Below are positions 1 to 6,845 of a DNA stretch of 64,000 nucleotides, piece by piece (position 1 is the first letter of the stretch; the number at the start of each line of letters is the position of its first letter). Made by a program: the position numbers and the translations under genes. Source of the DNA: Enterocloster aldenensis (GTDB lineage: Bacteria; Bacillota; Clostridia; Lachnospirales; Lachnospiraceae). The notes below the pieces were generated by a model that saw nothing but the letters and a program-made list of their open reading frames with translations, was not told where the DNA came from and made no database searches. The stretch covers positions 683,824 through 747,823 of the forward strand of contig NZ_QVEX01000001.1 in NCBI RefSeq assembly GCF_003434055.1, written 5' to 3'.

Positions 1-4
1 GACA

Positions 5-21
5 GCTGCCCTGAGGGCAGC
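5..21 (-). terminator. hairpin just after the PTS IID gene
   Basis: GCTGCCC and GGGCAGC pair around a 3-nt loop a few bases past the IID stop codon in the minus direction. The following T-run would lie off the window, so termination is likely but not proven. It suggests the operon ends at IID and that no IIA gene follows directly. Confidence 0.5.
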
Positions 22-24
22 CGG

Positions 25-894
25 TTATGCGTAGAACCCGCTCATGTATCCGATACCGGTCAGTATGGCTGCCAGGAACAGGATTAGTCCCATCAGCTTA
101 AGGGGCGACCATTTCTTCTTGGCATACAGCCAATACACGCCCAGGGTCAGCCCTAAAGGCACAAGCCGCGGGAAAATGTTGTTGATGGTAGCGTCCGCAT
201 TAAAAATTACCTGTCCTGCCAGTACCTCCCCGGTAGCGGCGTCAAACACATCCTTCACAATCTGGAACGGGATGGAACAGCTGACAAAGGACGCGGTAAG
301 GGCGCCCACTACCAGAAGCCCCATGAAGTTCATGGAATTGGTGAGGATATCCATTTTTCCGGTTGCCATGAATCCGGACATGCCCTCCAGACCAGACTTA
401 TATCCAAAGTAGAATAATTTTCTGGACAGGATGCAGGTCAGTACCGGATAGGCCAGCAGGTATATGGCGGCGCCCACCCATGCCATGGAGCTGTCCAGAC
501 CCTGTGAAATGGACATGCATATGGTCAGGAGGATGGGGATGATGGTGGCCACCCACAGGGAATCGCCGATAGCGGATGTGGGACCAATCAGGGCCACCTT
601 AACGGTGTTAATCACATCCGGCGTGCACTGGCCATTGGCATTGGCTTCCTCCATGCCGCATACAATGCCGTTACAGATGGAGCCTACCTGTGCCTCTGTG
701 TTGAATAGGGTCACGTGGCGTTTCAGGGCCTCGGCTTTTTCCTCTTTGCTGTCATACAGTTCATCCACAACAGGAGCCATGGCCTGGCCAAAGGCCAGCC
801 CCAGCATACTCTCTGCCTGCTGGGAGCAGCCATTCCAGAAAAACCAGTTCCAGAAAGATTTATCCAATGTTTTTTTACTTAACTGCCTGCTCAT
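25..894 (-). CDS. PTS mannose/fructose/sorbose family IID component
   Basis: This 289-residue protein is a membrane subunit of a mannose-family phosphotransferase permease, which together with IIC moves a sugar across the membrane as IIB phosphorylates it. The N-terminal LSKKTLDKSFWNWFFW region and the following GLAFGQAMAP stretch match the start of the EIID family. Several hydrophobic segments lie in the second half, and the length is usual for the family. Its ATG overlaps the IIC stop by 4 nt (ATGA), so translation is probably coupled. It is the last gene of the rpiR-GNAT-PIG-L-murQ-IIB-IIC-IID operon. The sugar cannot be read from the sequence; the MurQ neighbour suggests an amino sugar. 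Confidence 0.93.
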   Translation of the reverse strand: MSRQLSKKTLDKSFWNWFFWNGCSQQAESMLGLAFGQAMAPVVDELYDSKEEKAEALKRHVTLFNTEAQVGSICNGIVCGMEEANANGQCTPDVINTVKVALIGPTSAIGDSLWVATIIPILLTICMSISQGLDSSMAWVGAAIYLLAYPVLTCILSRKLFYFGYKSGLEGMSGFMATGKMDILTNSMNFMGLLVVGALTASFVSCSIPFQIVKDVFDAATGEVLAGQVIFNADATINNIFPRLVPLGLTLGVYWLYAKKKWSPLKLMGLILFLAAILTGIGYMSGFYA

Positions 895-1676
895 GCCCTT
901 GCCTCCTTCTGCCCAATCTGAAACACATAGTAAATCACTGCCAACAGGGTTGCGATAACAGCCACTGCCATGGTGTTTAAGTTAAAATACGTTACAAGTA
1001 CAAAACCCAGCAGGAAAATGCATATCTGCCACTGCTTTTTTAACAGGAACGAGATGATGATCCCCATTCCAAGGGCAGCCATCATGCCGCCGAAGGTGCT
1101 GAGCAGGGTCGTAAGCCAGCCCGGTATCATGGATGCAAAGTCAGCCTGTGCCGATGCAGCCGTCATGGTGGTAAGAAGGATGACGGCCGGGATAAAACGG
1201 CATGCCAGGCCAATCAACTGCCCGCACACAACGTTGGGGATATACATCTTTCCTGTTTCCCCTGCCTCAGCATATTTGTTGGCAAGGCGGTTTAAAGGCA
1301 GGTTCAGGGCATAGGACAGGTTCCACACCATCTGTCCCACCAGGCCGCCGATTCCCGCGAATACCACGGCCAGGCCAATTACCTGTGTGCTTTCCATACC
1401 CTTTCCGAATACCAGGGCTCCGGCCGTGCCTATGTAGGTGGCATAGGATAAATCCCAGGCCACTGCGCCGCCCGGTGTCACATTGCCCATGTACATGATC
1501 TGCAGGGCAATGCCCACAATCATGGCGGTCTGAAGGTCCCCCATAATCACGCCCACCACAAAGGATGCAACCAGCGGCCGCCCCAGGGTATACCAACCAA
1601 TGGTATTGCCTACAATGGAGCCAATGGAACCCAGATACACGAACAGTGAAATTGCTATAATCTGTATGACGCTCAT
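891..1676 (-). CDS. PTS mannose/fructose/sorbose family IIC component
   Basis: A 261-residue, strongly hydrophobic protein with about seven to eight membrane segments, matching the EIIC subunit of mannose-family PTS permeases, including the early GRPLVASFVVGVIMGD stretch. IIC forms most of the sugar channel. The start ATG follows GAGGGGAAGAA. The gene sits between IIB (18-nt gap) and IID (4-nt overlap), the normal order for this family. Loss of any one subunit would be expected to inactivate the permease. The substrate is unknown; context points to a muramic-acid-type or related amino sugar. Confidence 0.93.
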   Translation of the reverse strand: MSVIQIIAISLFVYLGSIGSIVGNTIGWYTLGRPLVASFVVGVIMGDLQTAMIVGIALQIMYMGNVTPGGAVAWDLSYATYIGTAGALVFGKGMESTQVIGLAVVFAGIGGLVGQMVWNLSYALNLPLNRLANKYAEAGETGKMYIPNVVCGQLIGLACRFIPAVILLTTMTAASAQADFASMIPGWLTTLLSTFGGMMAALGMGIIISFLLKKQWQICIFLLGFVLVTYFNLNTMAVAVIATLLAVIYYVFQIGQKEARA

Positions 1677-1694
1677 TTCTTCCCCTCCTATAAG

Positions 1695-2183
1695 CTATAT
1701 TGTTTTCTTAAATGCTTCCCACGTTGTCCTGGCCGATGTGGGCAGCTGATGGAAAAATACCTCCAGTCCCTGATCTGCAAACCCGTCCAGTATCTCCACA
1801 TCCTGGTCGCTTAGGTAGAATATCCCCGTGGCCCCGTCCAGCTTATGCCTGGAATCCTCCTTTTTAGCCAGGTTTCCCAGCATGATAGCCTTGGCCCCTC
1901 CTATCTCTTCCTTAAAGGCTGTCAGGACCTGGGGCTGCTTCACAATCATCAGCCGGTTTCCGCTTCCCGGGGTTTTCAGTATTTCCTTTGCCTCCTGTGT
2001 TGTGACAATGTGTGTCTTGTAGGTGCTTGGCACGCCCATGGTCATGATGGTCTTGAGCATGGGATTCTTGGCGCTCACATCGTCCACTGCCACGATTTCC
2101 TTAATCTGCAGTGTGGGGCACCATGCCACGATGGTCTGCCCATGTATCAGCCTGTCGTCAATTCTTACATACAAATCTGCCAT
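1695..2183 (-). CDS. PTS mannose/fructose/sorbose family IIB component
   Basis: This cytoplasmic PTS subunit passes phosphate from IIA to the incoming sugar. The N-terminus reads RIDDRLIHGQ, where the His at about residue 14 is the phosphorylated histidine of the EIIB mannose family, and the 162-residue length is typical. The start at 2183 is chosen because AAAGGAGG lies just upstream; a longer reading from 2228 adds 15 residues that fit no family member and would run into murQ. No IIA domain is fused to it and no IIA gene is visible, so phosphate must come from a IIA encoded elsewhere. Confidence 0.93.
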   Translation of the reverse strand: MADLYVRIDDRLIHGQTIVAWCPTLQIKEIVAVDDVSAKNPMLKTIMTMGVPSTYKTHIVTTQEAKEILKTPGSGNRLMIVKQPQVLTAFKEEIGGAKAIMLGNLAKKEDSRHKLDGATGIFYLSDQDVEILDGFADQGLEVFFHQLPTSARTTWEAFKKTI

Positions 2184-2197
2184 TGCAGTTCCTCCTT

Positions 2198-3130
2198 TCA
2201 GGCACGGCCGTGCGCACCATCCAAACATTTCCTGACAAATCCTTTGTGGATTTCCAGACGTTCCTTTGCTTCTTTGGCGTTTATTCCCGCCAGGATCATG
2301 ACAATGGCAGCTTTAATCCCTCCATCTGCCTCTAAAAGGGCTGCCTGCGCAGCCTCCTCCGTGCAGCTGCATGCCATGGATACAATCCGTTTGGCCCGCT
2401 CCACCAGTTTCAGGTTAGTGGCCCGCATATCCACCATAAGGTTACCATATACTTTTCCGATTCCCACCATGGATGCAGTGGAAATCATGTTCAGGATCAT
2501 CTTCTCTGCCGTGCCCGCCTTAAGCCTGGTGGATCCTGTGAGGATTTCCGGACCAGCGTCCACCTCGATGGCAATATCCGAATACGCCGAAAGCTCTGCC
2601 GGGCGGTTGCAGGAAAGCCCCACGCAGCACGCGCCTGCCTCCCGGGCATATTCCAATGCGCCGATGCAGTACGGGGTGCGGCCGGAGGCAGAAAGGGCCA
2701 CCACCACATCCCGCTCATCCACCTTCAGGTGTTCCAGGTCTTTCCTGGCTTCCTCCTTGGAATCCTCCGCCCCCTCCTGGGCGCGGACAAAGGCCTTCTC
2801 ACCTCCTGCAATGATTCCCACCACCTCGTCCGTGGTGGAAAATGTGGGCAGGCACTCAACCGCATCCAGGATTCCCAGCCTGCCGCTGGTCCCTGCCCCG
2901 GCGTAAACCAGCCTTCCGCCCTGATTCAGGGCGCGGATTACAGCTTCCACGGTTTCCCGGACCTGGGGCAGCACCTGCTTTACGGCCTCAATTACATTCT
3001 TATCCTCTTCATTCATCACGGTCAGCAGTTCCCCCACACTCATAAGGTCCAGATCCAGTGTCCTGGGATTCCTGCTCTCTGTCTTTAAACCGGATAATAC
3101 TTCCTTATCCTTTCCCTTCAGTCCTACCAT
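2198..3130 (-). CDS. murQ: N-acetylmuramic acid 6-phosphate etherase
   Basis: MurQ removes the D-lactyl ether from MurNAc-6-phosphate to give GlcNAc-6-phosphate, a step of peptidoglycan recycling in the cytoplasm. The 310-residue protein shows the family's SIS fold signatures: GAGTSGRLGILDA near residue 60, LSASGRTPY near 140 and TGSTRLKAGTA near 200, including the conserved glutamates that follow the first motif. The start at 3130 follows GAGGAACGCTT and overlaps the PIG-L stop. MurQ normally works with a glucose-family MurP permease; here it is followed by a mannose-family PTS, which is unusual and may indicate a modified muramic acid substrate. Confidence 0.93.
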   Translation of the reverse strand: MVGLKGKDKEVLSGLKTESRNPRTLDLDLMSVGELLTVMNEEDKNVIEAVKQVLPQVRETVEAVIRALNQGGRLVYAGAGTSGRLGILDAVECLPTFSTTDEVVGIIAGGEKAFVRAQEGAEDSKEEARKDLEHLKVDERDVVVALSASGRTPYCIGALEYAREAGACCVGLSCNRPAELSAYSDIAIEVDAGPEILTGSTRLKAGTAEKMILNMISTASMVGIGKVYGNLMVDMRATNLKLVERAKRIVSMACSCTEEAAQAALLEADGGIKAAIVMILAGINAKEAKERLEIHKGFVRKCLDGAHGRA

Positions 3131-3804
3131 AAGCGTTCCTCTATCTGGCTTGCATACATGTAGCCCACTGTATTGCAATCATTTCCTGATTCAATTCCCC
3201 TTACCTTCAGGTTGGTGGTATAGTAAGGGATATACGGGAAATCATTGATTTCCCCCTTAAATACCTGGTACTCCTTAAGGGCCCTGAACCACTGATCCGT
3301 CTCCTCGCCGCTGAGGCTGTAATATGCCTGGGGGATAAAGCCCTGCAGGTCCTCGAAGGTCTCGCCGTACACAAGCCTGATGGGATTCCCCTTTTTCCTT
3401 AGATGCTTTACGGCCAGGGTCACTGCGTCATGGGTATTGATATGTCTTGGGTGCATGGAACCGCGCCAGTGGGTAATCACCAGTTCCACCTTTTCCTCTT
3501 CAAAATATGCCTCCAGCCTCCCAGCAAAATCCTCCAGGGAAGGCATGCTGCTTGACACATAACCCAGCCATATGGTATCGCCGCCCAGGGCCCTGGCCGC
3601 CCTTTGGTTCTGGTCCAGCAGCGATTCAAGATACGCCTGTTTTTCCTCTTCCGTTGCATCGGGGTCCTCCAGCCTGCCCTGGGTTACATGAACCAGGGTA
3701 CAGTGGCTGCCCTGCTTAGCATATTTTAAGATCAAAGGGCCGCCAAGCAGTTCCGCATCCAATGAATGTGCCCCAATACTTACCACACGTTTTGCAATTT
3801 CCAT
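3124..3804 (-). CDS. PIG-L/LmbE family protein with altered active-site motif
   Basis: PIG-L/LmbE proteins are zinc-dependent N-deacetylases of GlcNAc-type sugars. This 226-residue protein has the family layout: an N-terminal GAHSLDAE motif (about residues 12-19) and a later HPRHINTHDA motif near residue 115 that supplies the third zinc ligand. The usual AHPDDE is AHSLDAE here. By the established family scheme the zinc-binding His and second Asp remain, but the first Asp, the general base, is Leu. It may therefore be a non-hydrolytic or altered-specificity member. It is preceded by the GNAT gene (15-nt gap) and overlaps murQ. The start follows GGGAGGGAACAGGAA. Confidence 0.85.
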   Translation of the reverse strand: MEIAKRVVSIGAHSLDAELLGGPLILKYAKQGSHCTLVHVTQGRLEDPDATEEEKQAYLESLLDQNQRAARALGGDTIWLGYVSSSMPSLEDFAGRLEAYFEEEKVELVITHWRGSMHPRHINTHDAVTLAVKHLRKKGNPIRLVYGETFEDLQGFIPQAYYSLSGEETDQWFRALKEYQVFKGEINDFPYIPYYTTNLKVRGIESGNDCNTVGYMYASQIEERLW

Positions 3805-3819
3805 TTCCTGTTCCCTCCC

Positions 3820-4758
3820 TTATATATCCTTCCGGTAATCCTTAAATGTCCTGAACACATGGACCCCATGGCGTTCATAGAACCTGCGGCCAGGGTCGTC
3901 CGTGGACACAAAATACAGATGATAAATCCCCCTCTTTTCCATCTCCAGCTGGGCCAGGTCAAAGAGGATGCTGCCAAGTCCCTGGTTCCTTACACGCTCC
4001 GCTGTTCCTATGGGTCCAAAGCGCATGGGATTTTCATCAATCATCCTGGTACAGAACCCGCATATCCTATCCTCTTTATCCAGGACCAGCAGGATGCAGT
4101 CCTCGGCCCGGTCATGCTGCATGGTCAGCAGGCAGTTGCGCTTCCATCCTCCGCCGAACTCATCGCGGGCAAAATTCAGCAAATCCACCGCGTACTCATA
4201 AGAAAACATCTTAAAATGGAATCCCGCCTCATTGGCCTTTTTCAGCCTCTCCTTTGTCCCATCCGACAGCCGGTAGCCGTGCAGGTCCTTGCACATGGAA
4301 TAGCTGGTCTTCCCCTGCACATAACCGTGCTTTTCAAAAAATGCCGCCCCTGCCGCATAATTTTCAGTATCCACGCCAGGGAAAAAGTAACTTGGGCTGT
4401 AGGCCGCCAAAGTGATGTTCTTTGCCCCCCTTGCCTTCAGATCCGCCTCCGCCCTCATGAGGAGCTTTGTGCCGATTCCTTTGCCCTGGTATTCCCCTGC
4501 CACGAACATCGCGTTAATCCATCCGCGCTCAGGCTCCGTGCCACGTTCCAGATACGGAAACTTCCGTTTGGTGGCCAGCAGAAATCCCGCTGTCTTCCCA
4601 TCCTCCCGGGCCACATAACACAGATCCGAATCAAAGTTGTCGTCCAAAAGCGCCTGCTGGCGGAATTTATGTACGGTTATGGGGTCTGCAAAAAGCTCCT
4701 GGTTCCAAAGTTCCACCACCTGGGCTTCATATGCCTGGTTATAGGTTAAGAGTTCCAT
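3820..4758 (-). CDS. tandem GNAT-family N-acetyltransferase
   Basis: The 312-residue protein contains two GNAT domains, each with an acetyl-CoA pyrophosphate-binding motif: YQGKGIG near residue 93 in the first half and RNQGLG near residue 260 in the second. Such enzymes acetylate amines using acetyl-CoA in the cytoplasm. The gene lies second in the operon, directly upstream of the PIG-L/LmbE-like gene and murQ. A role in acetylating an amino sugar or a peptide amine from the same substrate is a reasonable inference, but the acceptor cannot be read from the sequence. The start ATG follows GGAAGGGACTATC. Confidence 0.85.
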   Translation of the reverse strand: MELLTYNQAYEAQVVELWNQELFADPITVHKFRQQALLDDNFDSDLCYVAREDGKTAGFLLATKRKFPYLERGTEPERGWINAMFVAGEYQGKGIGTKLLMRAEADLKARGAKNITLAAYSPSYFFPGVDTENYAAGAAFFEKHGYVQGKTSYSMCKDLHGYRLSDGTKERLKKANEAGFHFKMFSYEYAVDLLNFARDEFGGGWKRNCLLTMQHDRAEDCILLVLDKEDRICGFCTRMIDENPMRFGPIGTAERVRNQGLGSILFDLAQLEMEKRGIYHLYFVSTDDPGRRFYERHGVHVFRTFKDYRKDI

Positions 4759-4794
4759 GATAGTCCCTTCCTTCCTTAATATAATTAGAAATGT

Positions 4795-5640
4795 TCATAT
4801 GATATCCTTTGTTATTACATTGCTTTTGAGCCTGGATATATTTTTCTCATAATTATTCTTCACATATGCTGTAAACAGTATGTCAATGATGTTCAGCTGG
4901 GATATCCTGGACGCGGTTGCCGCCGTCCTCACCAGCAGTTCCTTGGCCGACACATACAGTTTGCAGTCAGCCAGACGGGTCAGTTCATTCTCCGCAAACC
5001 TGGTCACCGTGATGATTGGGACATCCTTTTCCTTCAATATCCTGGCACAGGTCAGCATTTCCTTGGTAAGGCCTGAGTAACTGAATATGACAGCCACATC
5101 CTCCTTGGTAAGGTTCCTGGCGCACACAAGCTGGGAATGCCAGTCATCATTGCAGATGCAGGGCTTGTTGAGCCTTAGGAACTTAAGATACATGTCCCTG
5201 GCAGCCAAAAGCGATGAGCCGATTCCAAACAGACCTATGGTCTTTGCCTTCTCAAGGATATCCACACAGCTTTGCAGTTCATCCAGATCCACTAATTTAC
5301 GCGTGTCCTCCAGAGCCTGTATGCTTCTGTATGTGACCTTATCCACAATATCCTTCAGTCCGTCATCCCGGCTGATTTCCGTGCTGATATCCTTACGCGC
5401 CTCGCTGCGCAGTGCAATTTCATAATTCAGGGAGCTGCTGAATTCCTTATAGCCCCTGAATCCCAGCTTCTTGCACAGGCGGATGATTGTGGCTGCCGAG
5501 GTATAGGTCCTCTCAGCCAGCACATGGATGCTGAGCTTGGATGCTTCCTCCGGCTTTTCAAGCAGGTACCGGACCAGGTCCTTCTCCGCCCCGTTGGCCT
5601 GCACCCTGTATTCCTGCAGTCTTACCAATACATTTTTCAT
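4795..5640 (-). CDS. MurR/RpiR family transcriptional regulator
   Basis: This 281-residue protein has the RpiR plan: an N-terminal helix-turn-helix (about residues 1-75, with ERTYTSAATIIRLCKKLGFRGYKEF typical of the family, shown here only in part as TSAATIIRLCKKLGF) and a C-terminal SIS domain (about 125-250) that binds a phosphosugar. It is the first gene of the operon, 36 nt ahead of the GNAT gene, and probably senses the phosphorylated product of the PTS, such as MurNAc-6-phosphate, as MurR does in enteric bacteria. The promoter and TTTC/GAAA repeats just upstream fit autoregulation. Confidence 0.9.
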   Translation of the reverse strand: MKNVLVRLQEYRVQANGAEKDLVRYLLEKPEEASKLSIHVLAERTYTSAATIIRLCKKLGFRGYKEFSSSLNYEIALRSEARKDISTEISRDDGLKDIVDKVTYRSIQALEDTRKLVDLDELQSCVDILEKAKTIGLFGIGSSLLAARDMYLKFLRLNKPCICNDDWHSQLVCARNLTKEDVAVIFSYSGLTKEMLTCARILKEKDVPIITVTRFAENELTRLADCKLYVSAKELLVRTAATASRISQLNIIDILFTAYVKNNYEKNISRLKSNVITKDII

Positions 5641-5662
5641 CGTATCCCCATCCTTACTTTTA

Positions 5663-5690
5663 ATTATAAGAAATGAAACTAAATTGTCAA
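5663..5690 (-). promoter_or_regulatory. promoter of the rpiR-murQ-PTS operon
   Basis: On the minus strand TTGACA (5690-5685) and TATAAT (5668-5663) are separated by 16 nt, a near-perfect vegetative sigma factor promoter, ending about 25 nt before the RpiR start codon. Confidence 0.75.
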
Positions 5691-5707
5691 TAAATCTATT
5701 ATATAAC

Positions 5708-5720
5708 GAAACTTTGTTTC
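5708..5720. promoter_or_regulatory. candidate RpiR operator
   Basis: GAAAC-TTT-GTTTC is a perfect 5-bp inverted repeat lying just upstream of the -35 box. Further GAAACT copies occur at 5674-5680, inside the promoter spacer, and near 5759. This clustering fits binding by the dimeric RpiR regulator. The rest of the 329-bp gap (5641-5969) holds this operator, the promoter and a terminator, with no gene seen. Confidence 0.5.
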
Positions 5721-5816
5721 AATCAATGTAACAATTATTCCTTTCGGAATAAATTGTTTGAAACTTCTTAACAATTCCTCCCCCTGTCAAGGCAATACCA
5801 TTGTATCCCAAGCAAT

Positions 5817-5852
5817 AAAAAACAGACAGTGGGATTCCCTTCTGTCTGTTTT
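5817..5852 (-). terminator. rho-independent terminator
   Basis: AAACAGACAG and CTGTCTGTTT form a 10-bp stem around a 12-nt loop, with T-runs on both strands. It lies downstream of the zinc-ribbon gene in the minus direction. Confidence 0.75.
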
Positions 5853-5969
5853 CCAATCAAAGTATAAGCGCCGGCTTCACCGTCATCTGCGCGGCGGTGC
5901 AGGCCTGTCTGAACATTGCTTTCCGTCAGATACGCGTCCCACGGTCCCGGAACCGGGCATGTGGATGTC

Positions 5970-6341
5970 TCATTTATAAAGCAGGTATAGGAGGATAAGC
6001 ACTACAATAGCTATCAGGATCACATTGGCATAGGATTTTTTCTCCTCATAACGCGTACCGGGAACGTAATCATACCTGCCGCGTCTTCTGCCAGGCGCGG
6101 GCGGCTGTTTACGATCCTTTTTCGGTCTTTCCTTCATCCTGGCCGGCCGCTTCTCTTCCAGTTCTTTTTTAATCTTCTGGCGCAGGAGAAAGTCTTCGTC
6201 AATTATATGGTCGCAATTAACACAATAAACTGCATTTTTGTCATCCGGAAGTTCGCTTCCGCAGTATGGGCATTCTCTCATAATCATCCGGGCATGTGCA
6301 CAGCTTCGGTTATCCCCGTATTTCCCCTTTCCTATATTCAT
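5970..6341 (-). CDS. zinc-ribbon membrane-anchored protein, hypothetical
   Basis: A small protein with a zinc ribbon (CPYCGSEL then YCVNC, two CxxC pairs about 15 residues apart), a charged Lys/Arg/Pro-rich middle, and one C-terminal membrane helix (VILIAIVVLILLYLLY), so the N-terminus probably stays in the cytoplasm. The start is uncertain: the reading from 6341 has no clear ribosome site, and ATGs at 6287 or 6281, just before RECPYC, would keep the whole zinc ribbon. Function is unknown. Similar zinc-ribbon tail-anchored proteins are common in clostridia. Confidence 0.65.
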   Translation of the reverse strand: MNIGKGKYGDNRSCAHARMIMRECPYCGSELPDDKNAVYCVNCDHIIDEDFLLRQKIKKELEEKRPARMKERPKKDRKQPPAPGRRRGRYDYVPGTRYEEKKSYANVILIAIVVLILLYLLYK

Positions 6342-6493
6342 GTTTCAGCGTATACCATTAATACAGATAACGAAAATCTTATATCACAAACAATCCAATT
6401 ATATAAAATTATACATCATATAACCGCTATTTACAATCAAAAGAATCCTGCGGATTTTCTGGGAGCGGTTTAAAAAAACGGCTTCCGGCGCAT

Positions 6494-6515
6494 AAAAAAA
6501 AGCCCATAAGGCTTT
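6494..6515 (-). terminator. terminator after the tRNA genes
   Basis: On the minus strand AAAGCC-TTATG-GGCTTT is followed by a run of T residues, just downstream of tRNA-Gly. Confidence 0.75.
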
Positions 6516-6521
6516 TCCTAA

Positions 6522-6592
6522 AGCAGGTGATGGGAATCGAACCCACGTATCTAGCTTGGAAGGCTAGTGTTCTACCATTGAACTACACCTGC
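6522..6592 (-). tRNA. tRNA-Gly (anticodon TCC)
   Basis: The minus strand folds into a full cloverleaf: acceptor GCAGGTG/CACCTGC, D arm GTTC/GAAC, anticodon stem CTAGC/GCTAG with loop CTTCCAA (anticodon TCC, reads GGA), and T arm GTGGG-TTCGATT-CCCAT (one wobble pair). The discriminator base is U, normal for bacterial tRNA-Gly. CCA is not encoded. Confidence 0.96.
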
Positions 6593-6618
6593 ATATATGC
6601 AATTCATGCTGCTGTAAA

Positions 6619-6693
6619 TCGGGGTGACAGGATTCGAACCTGCGACCTCCTGGTCCCAAACCAGGCGCTCTAGCCAAGCTGAGCCACACCCCG
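6619..6693 (-). tRNA. tRNA-Pro (anticodon TGG)
   Basis: The minus strand gives acceptor CGGGGTG/CACCCCG, anticodon arm CCTGG-TTTGGGA-CCAGG with anticodon TGG, and T arm GCAGG-TTCGAAT-CCTGT. The leading C at position 1 is typical of bacterial tRNA-Pro. It is co-transcribed with tRNA-Gly, 26 nt downstream. Confidence 0.96.
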
Positions 6694-6744
6694 GCACCGG
6701 CATGATATACCTGTTATTCTCTCCCGTCTCACGACGCAAGGATT

Positions 6745-6773
6745 ATTATATACTATGCCGGTAAGAATGTCAA
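6745..6773 (-). promoter_or_regulatory. consensus promoter of the tRNA-Pro-Gly operon
   Basis: On the minus strand TTGACA, a 17-nt spacer and TATAAT match the sigma-A consensus exactly. It sits about 50 nt before tRNA-Pro. Confidence 0.9.
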
Positions 6774-6803
6774 TGTGATTTTTATTTTTTATCAGCCCTG
6801 CAG

Positions 6804-6844
6804 CTGCCGCATCTGCCTGCTATCATCTGCCGCATCTGCCTGCT
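6804..6844. repeat. 18-bp direct repeat after the lipoprotein gene
   Basis: CTGCCGCATCTGCCTGCT occurs at 6804-6821 and again at 6827-6844. The second copy ends one base before the lipoprotein stop codon, so it looks like a small tandem duplication of the 3' flank. Confidence 0.85.
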
Positions 6845-6845
6845 G

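Noticed and set aside
3766..4749. 327-residue plus-strand open frame opposite the GNAT gene
   Set aside because: It mirrors the GNAT gene, which has both acetyl-CoA motifs and a proper ribosome site.
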